DNA of 64,000 bases from Bacteroidota bacterium. Lineage in GTDB: Bacteria > Bacteroidota > Bacteroidia > UKL13-3. Numbering within the stretch: the stretch's first letter is position 1; each line of letters begins with the position of its first letter. The translations under genes and the position numbers were made by a program. This document shows, piece after piece, positions 8,291 through 17,857 of the stretch. Location of the stretch: positions 16,236 to 80,235 of the forward strand of contig CANNQU010000007.1 in NCBI GenBank assembly GCA_947507965.1. The letters are read 5' to 3'. Under the pieces are notes generated by a model. It did not search any database and was not told the origin of the DNA. It worked only from the letters and a program-made list of their open reading frames with translations.

Positions 8291-11200
8291 TGTAATAAAT
8301 TTTATGGTCCCAACCGGTGTAGGTAACTATCCAAACCAGTACCTCGTCGAAGGCGGTTCTACCTTTATAGTCGCCGTTGAAGTCGTTTTTCTTATCATTG
8401 GTTTCAAATACGAGTTGCCCCCAACGATTATATACTTTCATATTATATTCTTTAACAAAAACCGGTACGATACCCCAAGTATCATTTAATCCATCGTTAT
8501 TACTGCTAAAAGCATTCGGAACCCACAATAATGGAGGCTGGTATAAATAAAAAGTATTTGACTGTGAGGTTGCATTGAAATTTGCAGGATTTTGATGCGC
8601 TATCACATAGTACCAATAACCGCCCCAGTCGTAGTCTAAATTCTTATCGGTATAGGTGCGTAAATTGGCGGGGGTGCTGGTTTCATTGGTAATCATCATG
8701 CGATCATCAAAACGAAATAACTCATAATGATTTACCCCGTCGAGCCATTCTTTATAATTCGTCCAGTTTAAGTTGTGTTGAAATGGAACAGCATTTCCTT
8801 GAATAATTACATTACATCCTTCATTGGCAAAACGGCTGATATGACCACAGTTGTCGGTAACCTTAATATTATAACAATATTCCGTATTTTGAACATCTAC
8901 ATTCTCATCAATAAAACTCGTATCCATTTTCACGGTAATGGTTTTATATAACTCAAAAGGTTTGAATTTACCGGAATTCGATTGCTTACGATAAATTTGA
9001 TATGAAGCAAAATCTTCTTCTAATGATTTCAGCCATATCACTTTAATATTTTTATTATCGACGACGGTTGCCGTGTATAAATAGGTGGAGTCGATTGGTA
9101 TATTAAATTCTCGTAAACTACAAACATCATAGGTTGCCGAGCCAAGCTCATCACAAATATTGAATCCAATAATTTTATAACAAATATTTTTGGTATCATA
9201 ATTATAGGCAACACTATCATAATATTCCGGAATGCCGCCAGCCCTAAAGGTATCTACTACTTTGGTAATATTTCCTTCTGTTTTATACAGAAGATAGTAT
9301 TTAAAGTATCGATTAATCGTAAATGAATCCCATTTAATTTTCACGGTATGGGTATTGATAAAAGTCATGCACATTATTTTGGGAGGTGCAGGCACCGGCG
9401 GAGGCAAAACTTTTATTTTAATCGTTGCGGTATCCGTTTTAATACCAGGGCATCCTACATCACGTGCAAACACTCGAATGTAAAACGAATCATTTCTTTG
9501 ATTACAATTAGCAAAGAACTGCATCTTCGCTATCGTGCTTCCGATACCGGCCGTGGGCAGCCCACCGGCAATGGTGTTCATGGTTTTACCCGACAACGAT
9601 TTAGCCGCACTAAATGTAGTATAAATGGAGTCGTCGAAATCGGGATCAATGGTTTGATAATTAAATGAGAGCGTGTCTAAAAAAATAATGGTATAAGAAG
9701 AATCTTCGACGATGGGTGCGTTGTTTAGATTTTCAAAATCTATTTTAAATAATGCATTATTACAATTGTCGGAGTTATTCGTTCGACTCCAGGCACCAGG
9801 TGTTGTAGGAAACTGACTTTTTGCACCACATCCACCACAAACGGATTGATAAATGATGCCTTCCTTGTCAAAACGGCTGGTTCCTCCATCTACATGTTCG
9901 GCAATATTATTGCCTCCAAAGTAAGTAGCAAATAATAAGGCGTTCAAATTTTTCGAAAAAACGGCAACATAAAAATCACTTCCATCGGTAATTTTTTGAA
10001 ATGCATTACTCGTCGTCGGAAGTCCTCCAACATTACCATCAGGGCCACCCAAATCGCGAGAATTATCTTCACCACCCCAGCCACTAATAAAAACATGATT
10101 GCATTTATCGACTAAAAAAGCCGACAGTGCAATTTTAGCATTACGCCCCTTACCAAATGACATACTTCTTTGCAAAGAATTCAAATCGTTACTATATACT
10201 TGAATAAATTGATTGGTGTTGGGCATATTGTATATCGTAGATGGAATAATGGGGAAAGAGCCTTCGGTTTGCCCGGCTACATAAATATTTCCGATCGAAT
10301 CGGCTTGCACGAAATACGATTCATCGAAACTCGTTGTTCCAACATAGGTTGAGTTAATTAAGCCGCCTGTTATGGCATTTAGCTTCAAAATAAAGCCGTC
10401 GGCCCGACCACCTGAATATGTTTTTTTATATCCGTTGACCCCGAAAGAGAAAGCAGTGCTATTGGTGCCACCTACCACAAAAATATGGTTATTTCGGTCG
10501 AGGCAAAGCGCATAGGCTGCATCATGCATGTCGCCTCCGATATAACTACTCCATAGTATCGTTGACAAATCGGAAGTCATCTTAAACACGCAACCATCCT
10601 GTAATCCGCCACCAAAACTGGTTTGAAATCCGTTACTAATGGGGAAGCCCGAATCAATACTCGATTCGGTACACGAAGCGAAATAGATATTATCATTGCT
10701 ATCGACATTTATTTCTCCTCTAAAAATATCACCATAGTTGTAGTACAGCGGGCTCGGATTGCTTTTGAATCCATTGTCGATATTGCCATTCAAACCATCG
10801 CGACCACTACCACCAATAAAGGTACTCGATAGTAACTGCAAGCCATCGGGGCTGAATTTCACAACATAAATATCAGAATTGCCATTATGAGAGTTATCAA
10901 ATCCGTTGGAAACCATCGGGAAGTCGATGCTCCATGTTGTACCTAATACCAGCAACTCGCTTTTACTATTTACCACCATACTATGTGGCTGTTCGTTATG
11001 GTTGCCGCCTAAATAGGTACAAAAAAGAAGTTGTTTGCCATCTGTGCTATACTTTAAGATACCTGCATCTCTTGCTATTTCGCCTACGGAGGTATTCACA
11101 TTAGAACCTCCCATGAAAACGGTTTGAAATGCGCCGAATGTAACGGGGAAGCCTATACCGTATACCGTGCCTCCACTATACCCATTACCGTTTTTATCGT

Positions 11201-11954
11201 ACGTCCCGGTGAAGCCCCAGTTGTCAAAAAAGCTACCCGAGAAAGTGCTAAAAACTACCTTTGGATCGATGATTAGGACTTTGTCTTTATCGTATTTATT
11301 TATGGTAAAAGAAAGGGTGTTATTGGCAAGCGTAAATTTGCTGGCAATCGTTCTACTTTCTTGAAAGGTAACCGGAGCTTCCTCTTGTATTATTCCAACC
11401 GAAGTAGGTATTTGTAAATTCCCAAGCAATAGGTTTAATTTTTCTATTCCTTCATAGCGCAGTTTAATATTGGCCACATTACCTCCGGGATGAACAATAA
11501 AGTTGTATTTCAGAAAGCGCCCCTGTGTGCTGTATATTTCAATGTCGATATGGTTATAAATATTGATCAAGGTAATTTTATGCGCTCCATAAACGCCGGT
11601 AGCCCATTTCAATGGATCATTTCCGAGATAATAATTATAATATTCGGTTGTCGGGAGTTCTTCTCTTTTGCTGATGGCTTCATTGCAGCCCTCAAACCAA
11701 ACTTTAAAGGAATGGCCTTTTATTTTTATATCCGGGTTTCTTGTATCATGATATTTTTTAAATACATCGGCTTCCAAAAGAGAATACGTCAACCCATTTT
11801 TCTCAACAAACAATACGCCACCTGGGATTTGAGCCTTATAAAGCACCTGACTTTCAAATTGCCCTTTATTGGGCATAAAGGTAACCTCTTGTGCTGTTAT
11901 ACGAACACAAAACAATACCAATAGGAAAACCCAAATGCTTTTACACGCCGACAT
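8262..11954 (-). CDS. SBBP-repeat surface protein with gliding-motility (T9SS type B) C-terminal domain
   Basis: A 1230-residue secreted protein. Seen: signal peptide (about residues 1-22), an N-terminal region of about 220 residues common to DUF7948/SBBP proteins, then repeated SBBP-type beta-propeller motifs (F-S-x-DG...LL-x-(S/C)T(Y/F)-(I/L)GG, with VAG/VGGTNS) to about residue 760, fibronectin-like segments (about 870-1120), and a C-terminal domain with WVPNAFSSNNDGLNDTW, YNRWGQLVFE and a GTLTILN end. The last matches the gliding-motility-associated (CHU_C, TIGR04131-like) type B T9SS signal. Inference: exported by T9SS and kept at the cell surface or released; function may be adhesive. 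It has its own near-consensus promoter, so it is transcribed separately from the LOG gene upstream. Confidence 0.88.
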   Translation of the reverse strand: MSACKSIWVFLLVLFCVRITAQEVTFMPNKGQFESQVLYKAQIPGGVLFVEKNGLTYSLLEADVFKKYHDTRNPDIKIKGHSFKVWFEGCNEAISKREELPTTEYYNYYLGNDPLKWATGVYGAHKITLINIYNHIDIEIYSTQGRFLKYNFIVHPGGNVANIKLRYEGIEKLNLLLGNLQIPTSVGIIQEEAPVTFQESRTIASKFTLANNTLSFTINKYDKDKVLIIDPKVVFSTFSGSFFDNWGFTGTYDKNGNGYSGGTVYGIGFPVTFGAFQTVFMGGSNVNTSVGEIARDAGILKYSTDGKQLLFCTYLGGNHNEQPHSMVVNSKSELLVLGTTWSIDFPMVSNGFDNSHNGNSDIYVVKFSPDGLQLLSSTFIGGSGRDGLNGNIDNGFKSNPSPLYYNYGDIFRGEINVDSNDNIYFASCTESSIDSGFPISNGFQTSFGGGLQDGCVFKMTSDLSTILWSSYIGGDMHDAAYALCLDRNNHIFVVGGTNSTAFSFGVNGYKKTYSGGRADGFILKLNAITGGLINSTYVGTTSFDESYFVQADSIGNIYVAGQTEGSFPIIPSTIYNMPNTNQFIQVYSNDLNSLQRSMSFGKGRNAKIALSAFLVDKCNHVFISGWGGEDNSRDLGGPDGNVGGLPTTSNAFQKITDGSDFYVAVFSKNLNALLFATYFGGNNIAEHVDGGTSRFDKEGIIYQSVCGGCGAKSQFPTTPGAWSRTNNSDNCNNALFKIDFENLNNAPIVEDSSYTIIFLDTLSFNYQTIDPDFDDSIYTTFSAAKSLSGKTMNTIAGGLPTAGIGSTIAKMQFFANCNQRNDSFYIRVFARDVGCPGIKTDTATIKIKVLPPPVPAPPKIMCMTFINTHTVKIKWDSFTINRYFKYYLLYKTEGNITKVVDTFRAGGIPEYYDSVAYNYDTKNICYKIIGFNICDELGSATYDVCSLREFNIPIDSTYLYTATVVDNKNIKVIWLKSLEEDFASYQIYRKQSNSGKFKPFELYKTITVKMDTSFIDENVDVQNTEYCYNIKVTDNCGHISRFANEGCNVIIQGNAVPFQHNLNWTNYKEWLDGVNHYELFRFDDRMMITNETSTPANLRTYTDKNLDYDWGGYWYYVIAHQNPANFNATSQSNTFYLYQPPLLWVPNAFSSNNDGLNDTWGIVPVFVKEYNMKVYNRWGQLVFETNDKKNDFNGDYKGRTAFDEVLVWIVTYTGWDHKIYYKKGTLTILN

Positions 11955-11969
11955 ATTTCGTCAATTATT

Positions 11970-11999
11970 CAAAAATAGCGAAAACTGAATGTTATTCAA
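11970..11999 (-). promoter_or_regulatory. Consensus Bacteroidota promoter (TTG-N19-TATTTTTG)
   Basis: On the minus strand TTG (11999-11997), exactly 19 nt, then TATTTTTG (11977-11970) form a full -33/-7 promoter of the Bacteroidota primary sigma factor type. Transcription would start near 11964, about 10 nt before the ATG at 11954. It is one of the two best promoters in the window. Confidence 0.75.
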
Positions 12000-12068
12000 C
12001 CATATAGACGAAAAATTGACATAAAAGGTTGTACGTCGTTAACTTCGTTTCGAAGAAAAAAAATGACA

Positions 12069-12782
12069 CTAAAAGTTCGGTGAGATGGTATATTTCAGAT
12101 AGAAATCTTTAATCACCTGAACGGCCTCTTCAGCACTATCAACAATATGAACCAAACTAATATCGATGGCATTGATATTATGTTCTTTTTCCAGCATCAC
12201 GTCTTTAATCCATTTAAATAATCCTTCCCAATATTTAGTGCCAATGAGTATGATTGGAAACTCTGCGATTTTTTCTGTTTGAATCAAGGTGAGTGCCTCA
12301 AATAATTCATCGAGGGTACCAAAGCCACCGGGCAACACGATAAAACCTTGAGCATACCTCATAAACATCACCTTTCGAACAAAGAAATAATCAAAAGAAA
12401 TTAGTTTGTCCTGATCGATATACGGGTTGTGATTTTGCTCGAAGGGGAGATTAATATTTAAGCCAACAGAGGTTCCACCATTTTCTTTTGCCCCTTTATT
12501 ACCTGCTTCCATAATACCCGGCCCGCCGCCGGTAATCACCCCAAAGCCCGCCATCGATAATAATTTCGCTGCTTCCACCGCAATCTTATAATATTCATTC
12601 TCGGATGAAGTACGAGCACTACCGAAGATTGACACACAGGGCCCCAGACGGCGCATGGTTTCAAACCCTTCTACGAACTCACTCATGATTTTAAATACAC
12701 TCCACGAGTCGGAGTATTTGCTTTCCCGCAAGTTTCTTTTTTGTAAAGCGAGTTTTATACGCTTCTCATTTTTCTCTACCAT
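12069..12782 (-). CDS. LOG family protein (nucleotide 5'-monophosphate phosphoribohydrolase)
   Basis: A 237-residue Rossmann-fold protein of the LOG/TIGR00730 family. Seen: the family signatures GGGPGIMEAGNKGA and LPGGFGTLDELFEA (PGGxGTxxE), which form the nucleotide and active-site loops. Known: LOG enzymes remove ribose 5-phosphate from cytokinin or purine nucleoside monophosphates; in bacteria the physiological substrate is often AMP or unknown. Start: the longest frame begins with TTG at 12812, but the ATG at 12782 (MVEKNEK) is more credible. The 185 bp upstream hold no gene. Cytosolic; no signal peptide. The precise substrate is not inferable. Confidence 0.88.
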   Translation of the reverse strand: MVEKNEKRIKLALQKRNLRESKYSDSWSVFKIMSEFVEGFETMRRLGPCVSIFGSARTSSENEYYKIAVEAAKLLSMAGFGVITGGGPGIMEAGNKGAKENGGTSVGLNINLPFEQNHNPYIDQDKLISFDYFFVRKVMFMRYAQGFIVLPGGFGTLDELFEALTLIQTEKIAEFPIILIGTKYWEGLFKWIKDVMLEKEHNINAIDISLVHIVDSAEEAVQVIKDFYLKYTISPNF

Positions 12783-12967
12783 AATATTTTTTGTGAATTC
12801 AAAAACATTCAAAAATCTGAAATTATATTTAGAATCAAGAATTTAATTATACCCCCTATTTCACCTAAAACTGGGCATAATTAAAAACATGTAACATAAA
12901 ACGGTCATGCCGAATCATAGACAACTGATGGCTATTTTCTAAAAAATCGAAGGTACTTCAGCTTGGT

Positions 12968-15900
12968 TTAGTTCACCATAACTTGGGTCGCTTGTGTGCC
13001 TTCCTTTGTAGTTACAACCAGAAAATAAACTCCCTTCGTCAGGGCTTTTACGAGCAACGTGGAGGTGTCACTCTCTGCTACTAGCCGTCCTTGCAAATCC
13101 ATTAACTGAACAGAAACAAGACCCGACTCTATTGCAATATTAAAGTAGGTGTTGCTCGGATTGGGATAAACGCTAAATCTCATTTTAGACGATTGCATAT
13201 GAATCCCGTTTCCATCGTTATTTTTAATCACTACCGTATGTATCGCCGGGGTTACGGCTATTGCGTTATTCGAAGGGCCTAAGATGCTTAAATTAATCGT
13301 TTCATTACCTTCAGGTAAAACATCGTCGATAATAAGCACCCCTATTTTCTGCTTTGCGTTCATCGAATAGCCCCCAGGATAGGATACCACGGCCGATGTG
13401 AAATTAAAATCTTGGCCAAAGGTAGCCGAGCCTCCGGTAAAGGAAACCGTAGCTGTTGTAGGCGTTCGAGCAGCCCATTGTAAGTTTACATCAATTGAAT
13501 CGAGACCTACCGTTTCTGATGTCGTATCAGAAGCCGTTGTAAAAGAAATCTTAGGATAGATCGTCTCGTAATCAGACAAACTCAGTGGCACTAAATAATA
13601 GTTAGAGTCCCACGGAAAGGTTGCGTCGTTTTGATACATGACCCCACTAATATTAAACCAGTAAGGCGTTGGTTGGGTACTATCGATATCGGTCTGCCGA
13701 AAAATTTGAGTCTGATAATTCTTATTGTTTTGGTCCACGATGGTAACCGTAGCATTGGTGGCACCAGTAGGCCATTGGGTGGTATTTAATAAATGACAAT
13801 ACGAAAGCTTTACATAATTTCCCTCCGTGGCTTCACTAAATGAGGTGATGTCAATAGGGGTACGATAGCTGCCTACTCCTACTTTATAAAGGGTATCTAA
13901 ATTAGTGATTTGTAGTTGACCATTGGTCTGCTGAATATCGCCTCGAACCACAATACTATCTTTGTCTTGTGGATTATATCCAGCAAAAAGTCCGGTGGCC
14001 CGTAACACTTGAATTCCACCGGTTCCATCGTGTATGAAAAACTGATAGCCCACCGGTCGAATATTAGGGCCATAAACAACACCATGCAATTCGCAGCGAA
14101 CGCTGGTACTATCGGCATAACCTAAGCCATCCACCTTGTTTATTTGGTTTATAAAATAGGTGCTAACTTCATTGTCAATAATATCAATACTATCATACTC
14201 GTTTAAAAAAGTTACCGGGTTCGTTGGGTTCGTTAGCCGCAAAATAATACTTTCCGTGCTCTCAACAAGAATGTCGTCGATGATAGGAAAGCTATAGAAT
14301 TGGATGGTTGACGTATTTGCTGGAAAAGTGAGTGTATTCGAAGGCAAGGAATAATCGCTACCCGGTGAAGCATTACCACCGAAAGCCGAAACCGTTATAC
14401 TCGTTGCCGTTAGTGTTGGATTGGTTAACTGAACTCTTACCGTTACCGTGCCTATGCCCTCCTTTACTTGTTGAAAAGTGGGTTTCAAAAAAGTTACGAT
14501 CGGAGTGATATCGTCATTTTTAATAGTATAGGTATAAGTAGCTAGCCCTAAAGTGGCTCCATTAGTAGGCGAGGATAACGTAAAAATAATTGTTTCGTCG
14601 GCCTCGGTAATCGCATCATTAATTATGGTGAGTGGAATATTAATAGTACTTGATGAACCGGCAGGAAAATTAAGCGTTTGATTTGAAAAGGTATAGTCGC
14701 TGCCTAAGGTAGCGGTACCCCCAATAACCGAAATATTTACCGACGTTGCACTCGCATTGGGAAATTGGATGCTCACGGGGATCGTGGGAGAGACAACATT
14801 TTCAAAGCCATTTGCTGAAGGGGCAACGAAGGCGATATAAGGCGCATCATCGTCAATAATAGTAAGTGTATCGAAAGCCGAGCTGCCAGCAGTGGACGAA
14901 TTGGTAAAGTTGGTAAAACCAAAAATAATTGTTTCCAATGGTTCTATTACCGCGTCATTACTTATGCTTATGGTTACGTTTTGAATGGTGGTAGAATTTG
15001 CCGGGAAGGTTACTGTTTGTGTAGTATAGGTATAATCACTGGCAGCGGAAGCGGTGCCGCCCGATATGATAATATCAACAGAGGTGGCCGTAGCGTTAGG
15101 AAACTTTAATCCTACAGCGAGGTTAGCCGTAACTGAATTTTCATTGATGGACTGTATTGTATTCACAAAATACAGCTTCGGAGTAACATTAATTAAAGGT
15201 GCATCATCGGTTGAAATACTTAGCGCTGTTAAACCGCCGGAAGCATTTACGGTATTAACTAATCCAACATCCCATACGCCATCGGCATCGGTATTTACCC
15301 AGCCAATGGTGCCATCGGTTAGTTTTCTTCGCTCTATTCGTAACATACCGCTGGAGAGCTGATTGGGAATAAAAGTGCCCCAGGAAGCATTGATGGTATC
15401 TACATTATCTTTGTAATAATTGGGGTATGCTGCCGCATTGGGAGTGCCTCCGGCACCAGTTCCTGATTTAAAATTGAGCCCATCCATTTCAATCCAGGTT
15501 CCACTTAAGGGACGTCCTGTGCCCGCCACGTTATCATACAAAAACACTAAATCTCTTGCATTGGCTAAGCTTGTACTATAAACCCCGGTGGCATTATTGG
15601 TGTTTACATCTAATTTAATATTTTTAATCGAATCGAATATGGTTACAGCGCCACCACCACCACCACCACCGCCGCCGCCATTAGGCTGCAAAAAAACCCG
15701 GCCATGAATATAATTACCTGCGGTAAAACGGGTGGTATTACCACGAACAGGCTCAAATGCAAACCAGTTGGTTACTTCACCCAAGGCATTGGTACGCATG
15801 GTATCGTAGCTTGCGGCGATCAAAAAATTGGGGTTTGTAACATACGTGAAATTGCCATTTTGCTTGATAAAAATGGATGCCCCACTTCCTGCATTGGCAC

Positions 15901-16120
15901 CATCAATGGCTAAGCTAGCACCCCGAGCAAAGTAGCGATATAAGGTATTCGCCGTTAGCCCTGAAATTTTTGCACGAAACACATAAGGCAACCTTCCGCC
16001 GGTAGAGGAATCGGTGCTAAATTGAGGGTAAATTAATGGGGTGATGCTAGGTTGTGTTCTAGCTGTTTGAGTTGCAAATAAGAAACCCATCAGAGCGAAG
16101 AAAACATAAAATTGCTTCAT
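12968..16120 (-). CDS. Calx-beta repeat surface protein with T9SS type A tail
   Basis: A 1050-residue secreted protein. Seen: signal peptide (residues 1-22, ending ARTQ), an N-terminal beta-rich region, a ten-glycine linker at 148-157, a region of about 150 residues, three tandem Calx-beta domains (about 320-655, each with a GG(T/N)A-x-x-x-SDY core and an acidic (I/N)DD end), a nuclease-associated OB-fold-like segment (about 657-850; HGVVYGPN and IHDGTGGI), a fourth Calx-beta domain (about 857-970), and a T9SS tail with VYPNPSNTYF (about 980-1050). Known: Calx-beta domains bind calcium and occur in adhesins. Inference: calcium-stabilised surface protein. The glycine tract is a pure triplet repeat that could vary in length. 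Confidence 0.87.
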   Translation of the reverse strand: MKQFYVFFALMGFLFATQTARTQPSITPLIYPQFSTDSSTGGRLPYVFRAKISGLTANTLYRYFARGASLAIDGANAGSGASIFIKQNGNFTYVTNPNFLIAASYDTMRTNALGEVTNWFAFEPVRGNTTRFTAGNYIHGRVFLQPNGGGGGGGGGGAVTIFDSIKNIKLDVNTNNATGVYSTSLANARDLVFLYDNVAGTGRPLSGTWIEMDGLNFKSGTGAGGTPNAAAYPNYYKDNVDTINASWGTFIPNQLSSGMLRIERRKLTDGTIGWVNTDADGVWDVGLVNTVNASGGLTALSISTDDAPLINVTPKLYFVNTIQSINENSVTANLAVGLKFPNATATSVDIIISGGTASAASDYTYTTQTVTFPANSTTIQNVTISISNDAVIEPLETIIFGFTNFTNSSTAGSSAFDTLTIIDDDAPYIAFVAPSANGFENVVSPTIPVSIQFPNASATSVNISVIGGTATLGSDYTFSNQTLNFPAGSSSTINIPLTIINDAITEADETIIFTLSSPTNGATLGLATYTYTIKNDDITPIVTFLKPTFQQVKEGIGTVTVRVQLTNPTLTATSITVSAFGGNASPGSDYSLPSNTLTFPANTSTIQFYSFPIIDDILVESTESIILRLTNPTNPVTFLNEYDSIDIIDNEVSTYFINQINKVDGLGYADSTSVRCELHGVVYGPNIRPVGYQFFIHDGTGGIQVLRATGLFAGYNPQDKDSIVVRGDIQQTNGQLQITNLDTLYKVGVGSYRTPIDITSFSEATEGNYVKLSYCHLLNTTQWPTGATNATVTIVDQNNKNYQTQIFRQTDIDSTQPTPYWFNISGVMYQNDATFPWDSNYYLVPLSLSDYETIYPKISFTTASDTTSETVGLDSIDVNLQWAARTPTTATVSFTGGSATFGQDFNFTSAVVSYPGGYSMNAKQKIGVLIIDDVLPEGNETINLSILGPSNNAIAVTPAIHTVVIKNNDGNGIHMQSSKMRFSVYPNPSNTYFNIAIESGLVSVQLMDLQGRLVAESDTSTLLVKALTKGVYFLVVTTKEGTQATQVMVN
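15650..15679. repeat. 30-bp GGN triplet repeat encoding ten glycines
   Basis: On the minus strand GGC x3, GGT x6, GGC x1. All units are in frame with the Calx-beta gene, so slippage would change the linker length without a frameshift. It is the only simple-sequence tract of this purity seen inside a gene in the window. Confidence 0.85.
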
Positions 16121-16221
16121 TGGATAAAATGTAAAATCGATTTAAAATAGTGGACGAAAAATAATCATAAGGTTGCATGATAAATTGCTTACAGCATGAC
16201 ATTCGAAATACTAAACACCAA

Positions 16222-17811
16222 CTATCTCACCATGGCCATATTCCTCACCTGTTGCGTAAACCCATTTTGAAGTCGGGCATAGTAATTTCCAGGAGCCAAG
16301 CCGGTAGCATCAAACCAAGCAGTATAGGTGCCCGCTTCATACGCACGGTTCACTAGGGTAATAACTTCACGCCCCATCATATCAAAAATTTGAATTAAGG
16401 TATGACCACCATCGGTGGTAAATGAAATGGTAGTACTCGAAGTGAACGGATTAGGGTAATTAGAAATTAAATTTATTCCGGCTTTTTGATTCGCTTCATG
16501 AACACCGGTAGGCATACAAGAGGCACTCGCTTGAATTAAGCCAAGGTCTTGGAAATTCTTTAACATAATCGTATTCAGGTCAGAAGGCCGAACACAGAGC
16601 CAATGTTGTAAAAGAGTAGCATAAACCGACCTGAAATCGTATTGCATGGGCACATTATCATTTACTGAAACGGCTGCGGCAATGGTAGGGTTAGCTCCTA
16701 CTATTTTTCCGCCGTCGACCTTATTGCCAAATACAAACAAAGGTGCAGCGGCACCATGATCGGTACCACCGGATGCATTTGATTTGATGCGTCGACCAAA
16801 TTCTGAGAAGGTCATTCCTACTATTCTGTCGCCAATATTTAATCCCTGACAATCGTCGGTAAATGCTTTTATGGCATCACTTAATTGTAACATCAAATTG
16901 GCATGGGCCCCTTTAGAATAATCGGTTGGATCCACTTGTGTGGAGTGCGTATCAAAACCACCAATAGTAACCAAATACATTCGTGTCTTTAATCCACCTT
17001 TTATAAGCTGTGCAACTATTTTTAATTGACTGCCGAGACTGTTATTGGCCGGATAAGCCCCCTGAGTAGGAACAGAACTTGCGGCACTCTTAATAACGCT
17101 TAAATAGGCTTCGGTTTGTTTTGCAACGGTTCGTACATATTTCAATTCTTTTCCTGCCGGAGTAGCGGGCTCCGGGTCTTGCACATTATTGACGATGGTG
17201 TAGAAAGAATTTGGATTACTAATGGCCATCCCCATACTTACCGCAGGTCCCATAAACGCCGGGGAAACAGCCGACCCAATTTGAATCGCCAACGGATCGG
17301 GCATGGTAGCATTAGGGTATCCAATCGGATAATTAGGATACTCTGTTCCAAGGTATCGACCCATCCATCCGGTATTCAACGCTTGATTTGAATCGGAGGC
17401 CGAAGTCCAGATATCGGTGGCACGAAAATGCGAGAAACTAGGTGATGGATAACTTACGCCTTGAACAATTTTTAGTTTGCCGGTATTATACATCGTCTGT
17501 AAGCCCGTCATAGAAGGATGTAAACCGGTTACCGAAGAACCGTTAAGGGCCAACACTTTATTTGTCGGGATTAAGATATTACCTCTTGCGTTGGCCAGGT
17601 TGGAATACTGATCGAGAGGAATGACCATATTCAAACCATCATTGCCACCACTAAGTTGAATAAGAACTAGCACATGATCGGTGTTGGCTGTGGCAGCTGT
17701 TAATGCATCTAAAAATGGCGATGCCCCAAAGGCTTTTACCGTATATCCATTAATTAAGGCGGGGGCCACTAGTACCGGAGCTGCATGGCGTATAAATTCT
17801 CTACGTTTCAT
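16222..17811 (-). CDS. DUF1501 protein with Tat signal and T9SS type A tail
   Basis: A 529-residue protein of the DUF1501 family (alkaline phosphatase/sulfatase-like fold; function unknown). Seen: an N-terminal twin-arginine motif KRREFIRHAAP followed by a hydrophobic segment, family motifs LIQLSGGNDGLNMVIP, FSHFRATDIW, GGFDTHSTQ, FSEFGRR and GGTDHGAAAP, and a C-terminal sorting domain with NYPNPFTSSTTISF ending in RNMAMVR. Known: DUF1501 genes usually sit next to DUF1800 genes, as here (46 bp downstream of one, same strand, probable operon). Odd: Tat export of a folded protein combined with a T9SS tail. Start ATG 17811 is supported by the Tat motif. The T9SS tail suggests surface localisation. 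Confidence 0.88.
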   Translation of the reverse strand: MKRREFIRHAAPVLVAPALINGYTVKAFGASPFLDALTAATANTDHVLVLIQLSGGNDGLNMVIPLDQYSNLANARGNILIPTNKVLALNGSSVTGLHPSMTGLQTMYNTGKLKIVQGVSYPSPSFSHFRATDIWTSASDSNQALNTGWMGRYLGTEYPNYPIGYPNATMPDPLAIQIGSAVSPAFMGPAVSMGMAISNPNSFYTIVNNVQDPEPATPAGKELKYVRTVAKQTEAYLSVIKSAASSVPTQGAYPANNSLGSQLKIVAQLIKGGLKTRMYLVTIGGFDTHSTQVDPTDYSKGAHANLMLQLSDAIKAFTDDCQGLNIGDRIVGMTFSEFGRRIKSNASGGTDHGAAAPLFVFGNKVDGGKIVGANPTIAAAVSVNDNVPMQYDFRSVYATLLQHWLCVRPSDLNTIMLKNFQDLGLIQASASCMPTGVHEANQKAGINLISNYPNPFTSSTTISFTTDGGHTLIQIFDMMGREVITLVNRAYEAGTYTAWFDATGLAPGNYYARLQNGFTQQVRNMAMVR

Positions 17812-17857
17812 AATCGATTAAGTGTTTTTTCGAGTGGGTTAATGAAAATAATAATTT

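Noticed and set aside
12783..12812. TTG start for the LOG protein
   Set aside because: Ten extra residues without a family match and a TTG codon; ATG 12782 is simpler.
15651..15679. CCA/CCG repeat as a possible CRISPR or regulatory repeat
   Set aside because: It is a single in-frame glycine tract within a coding gene, with no spacers.
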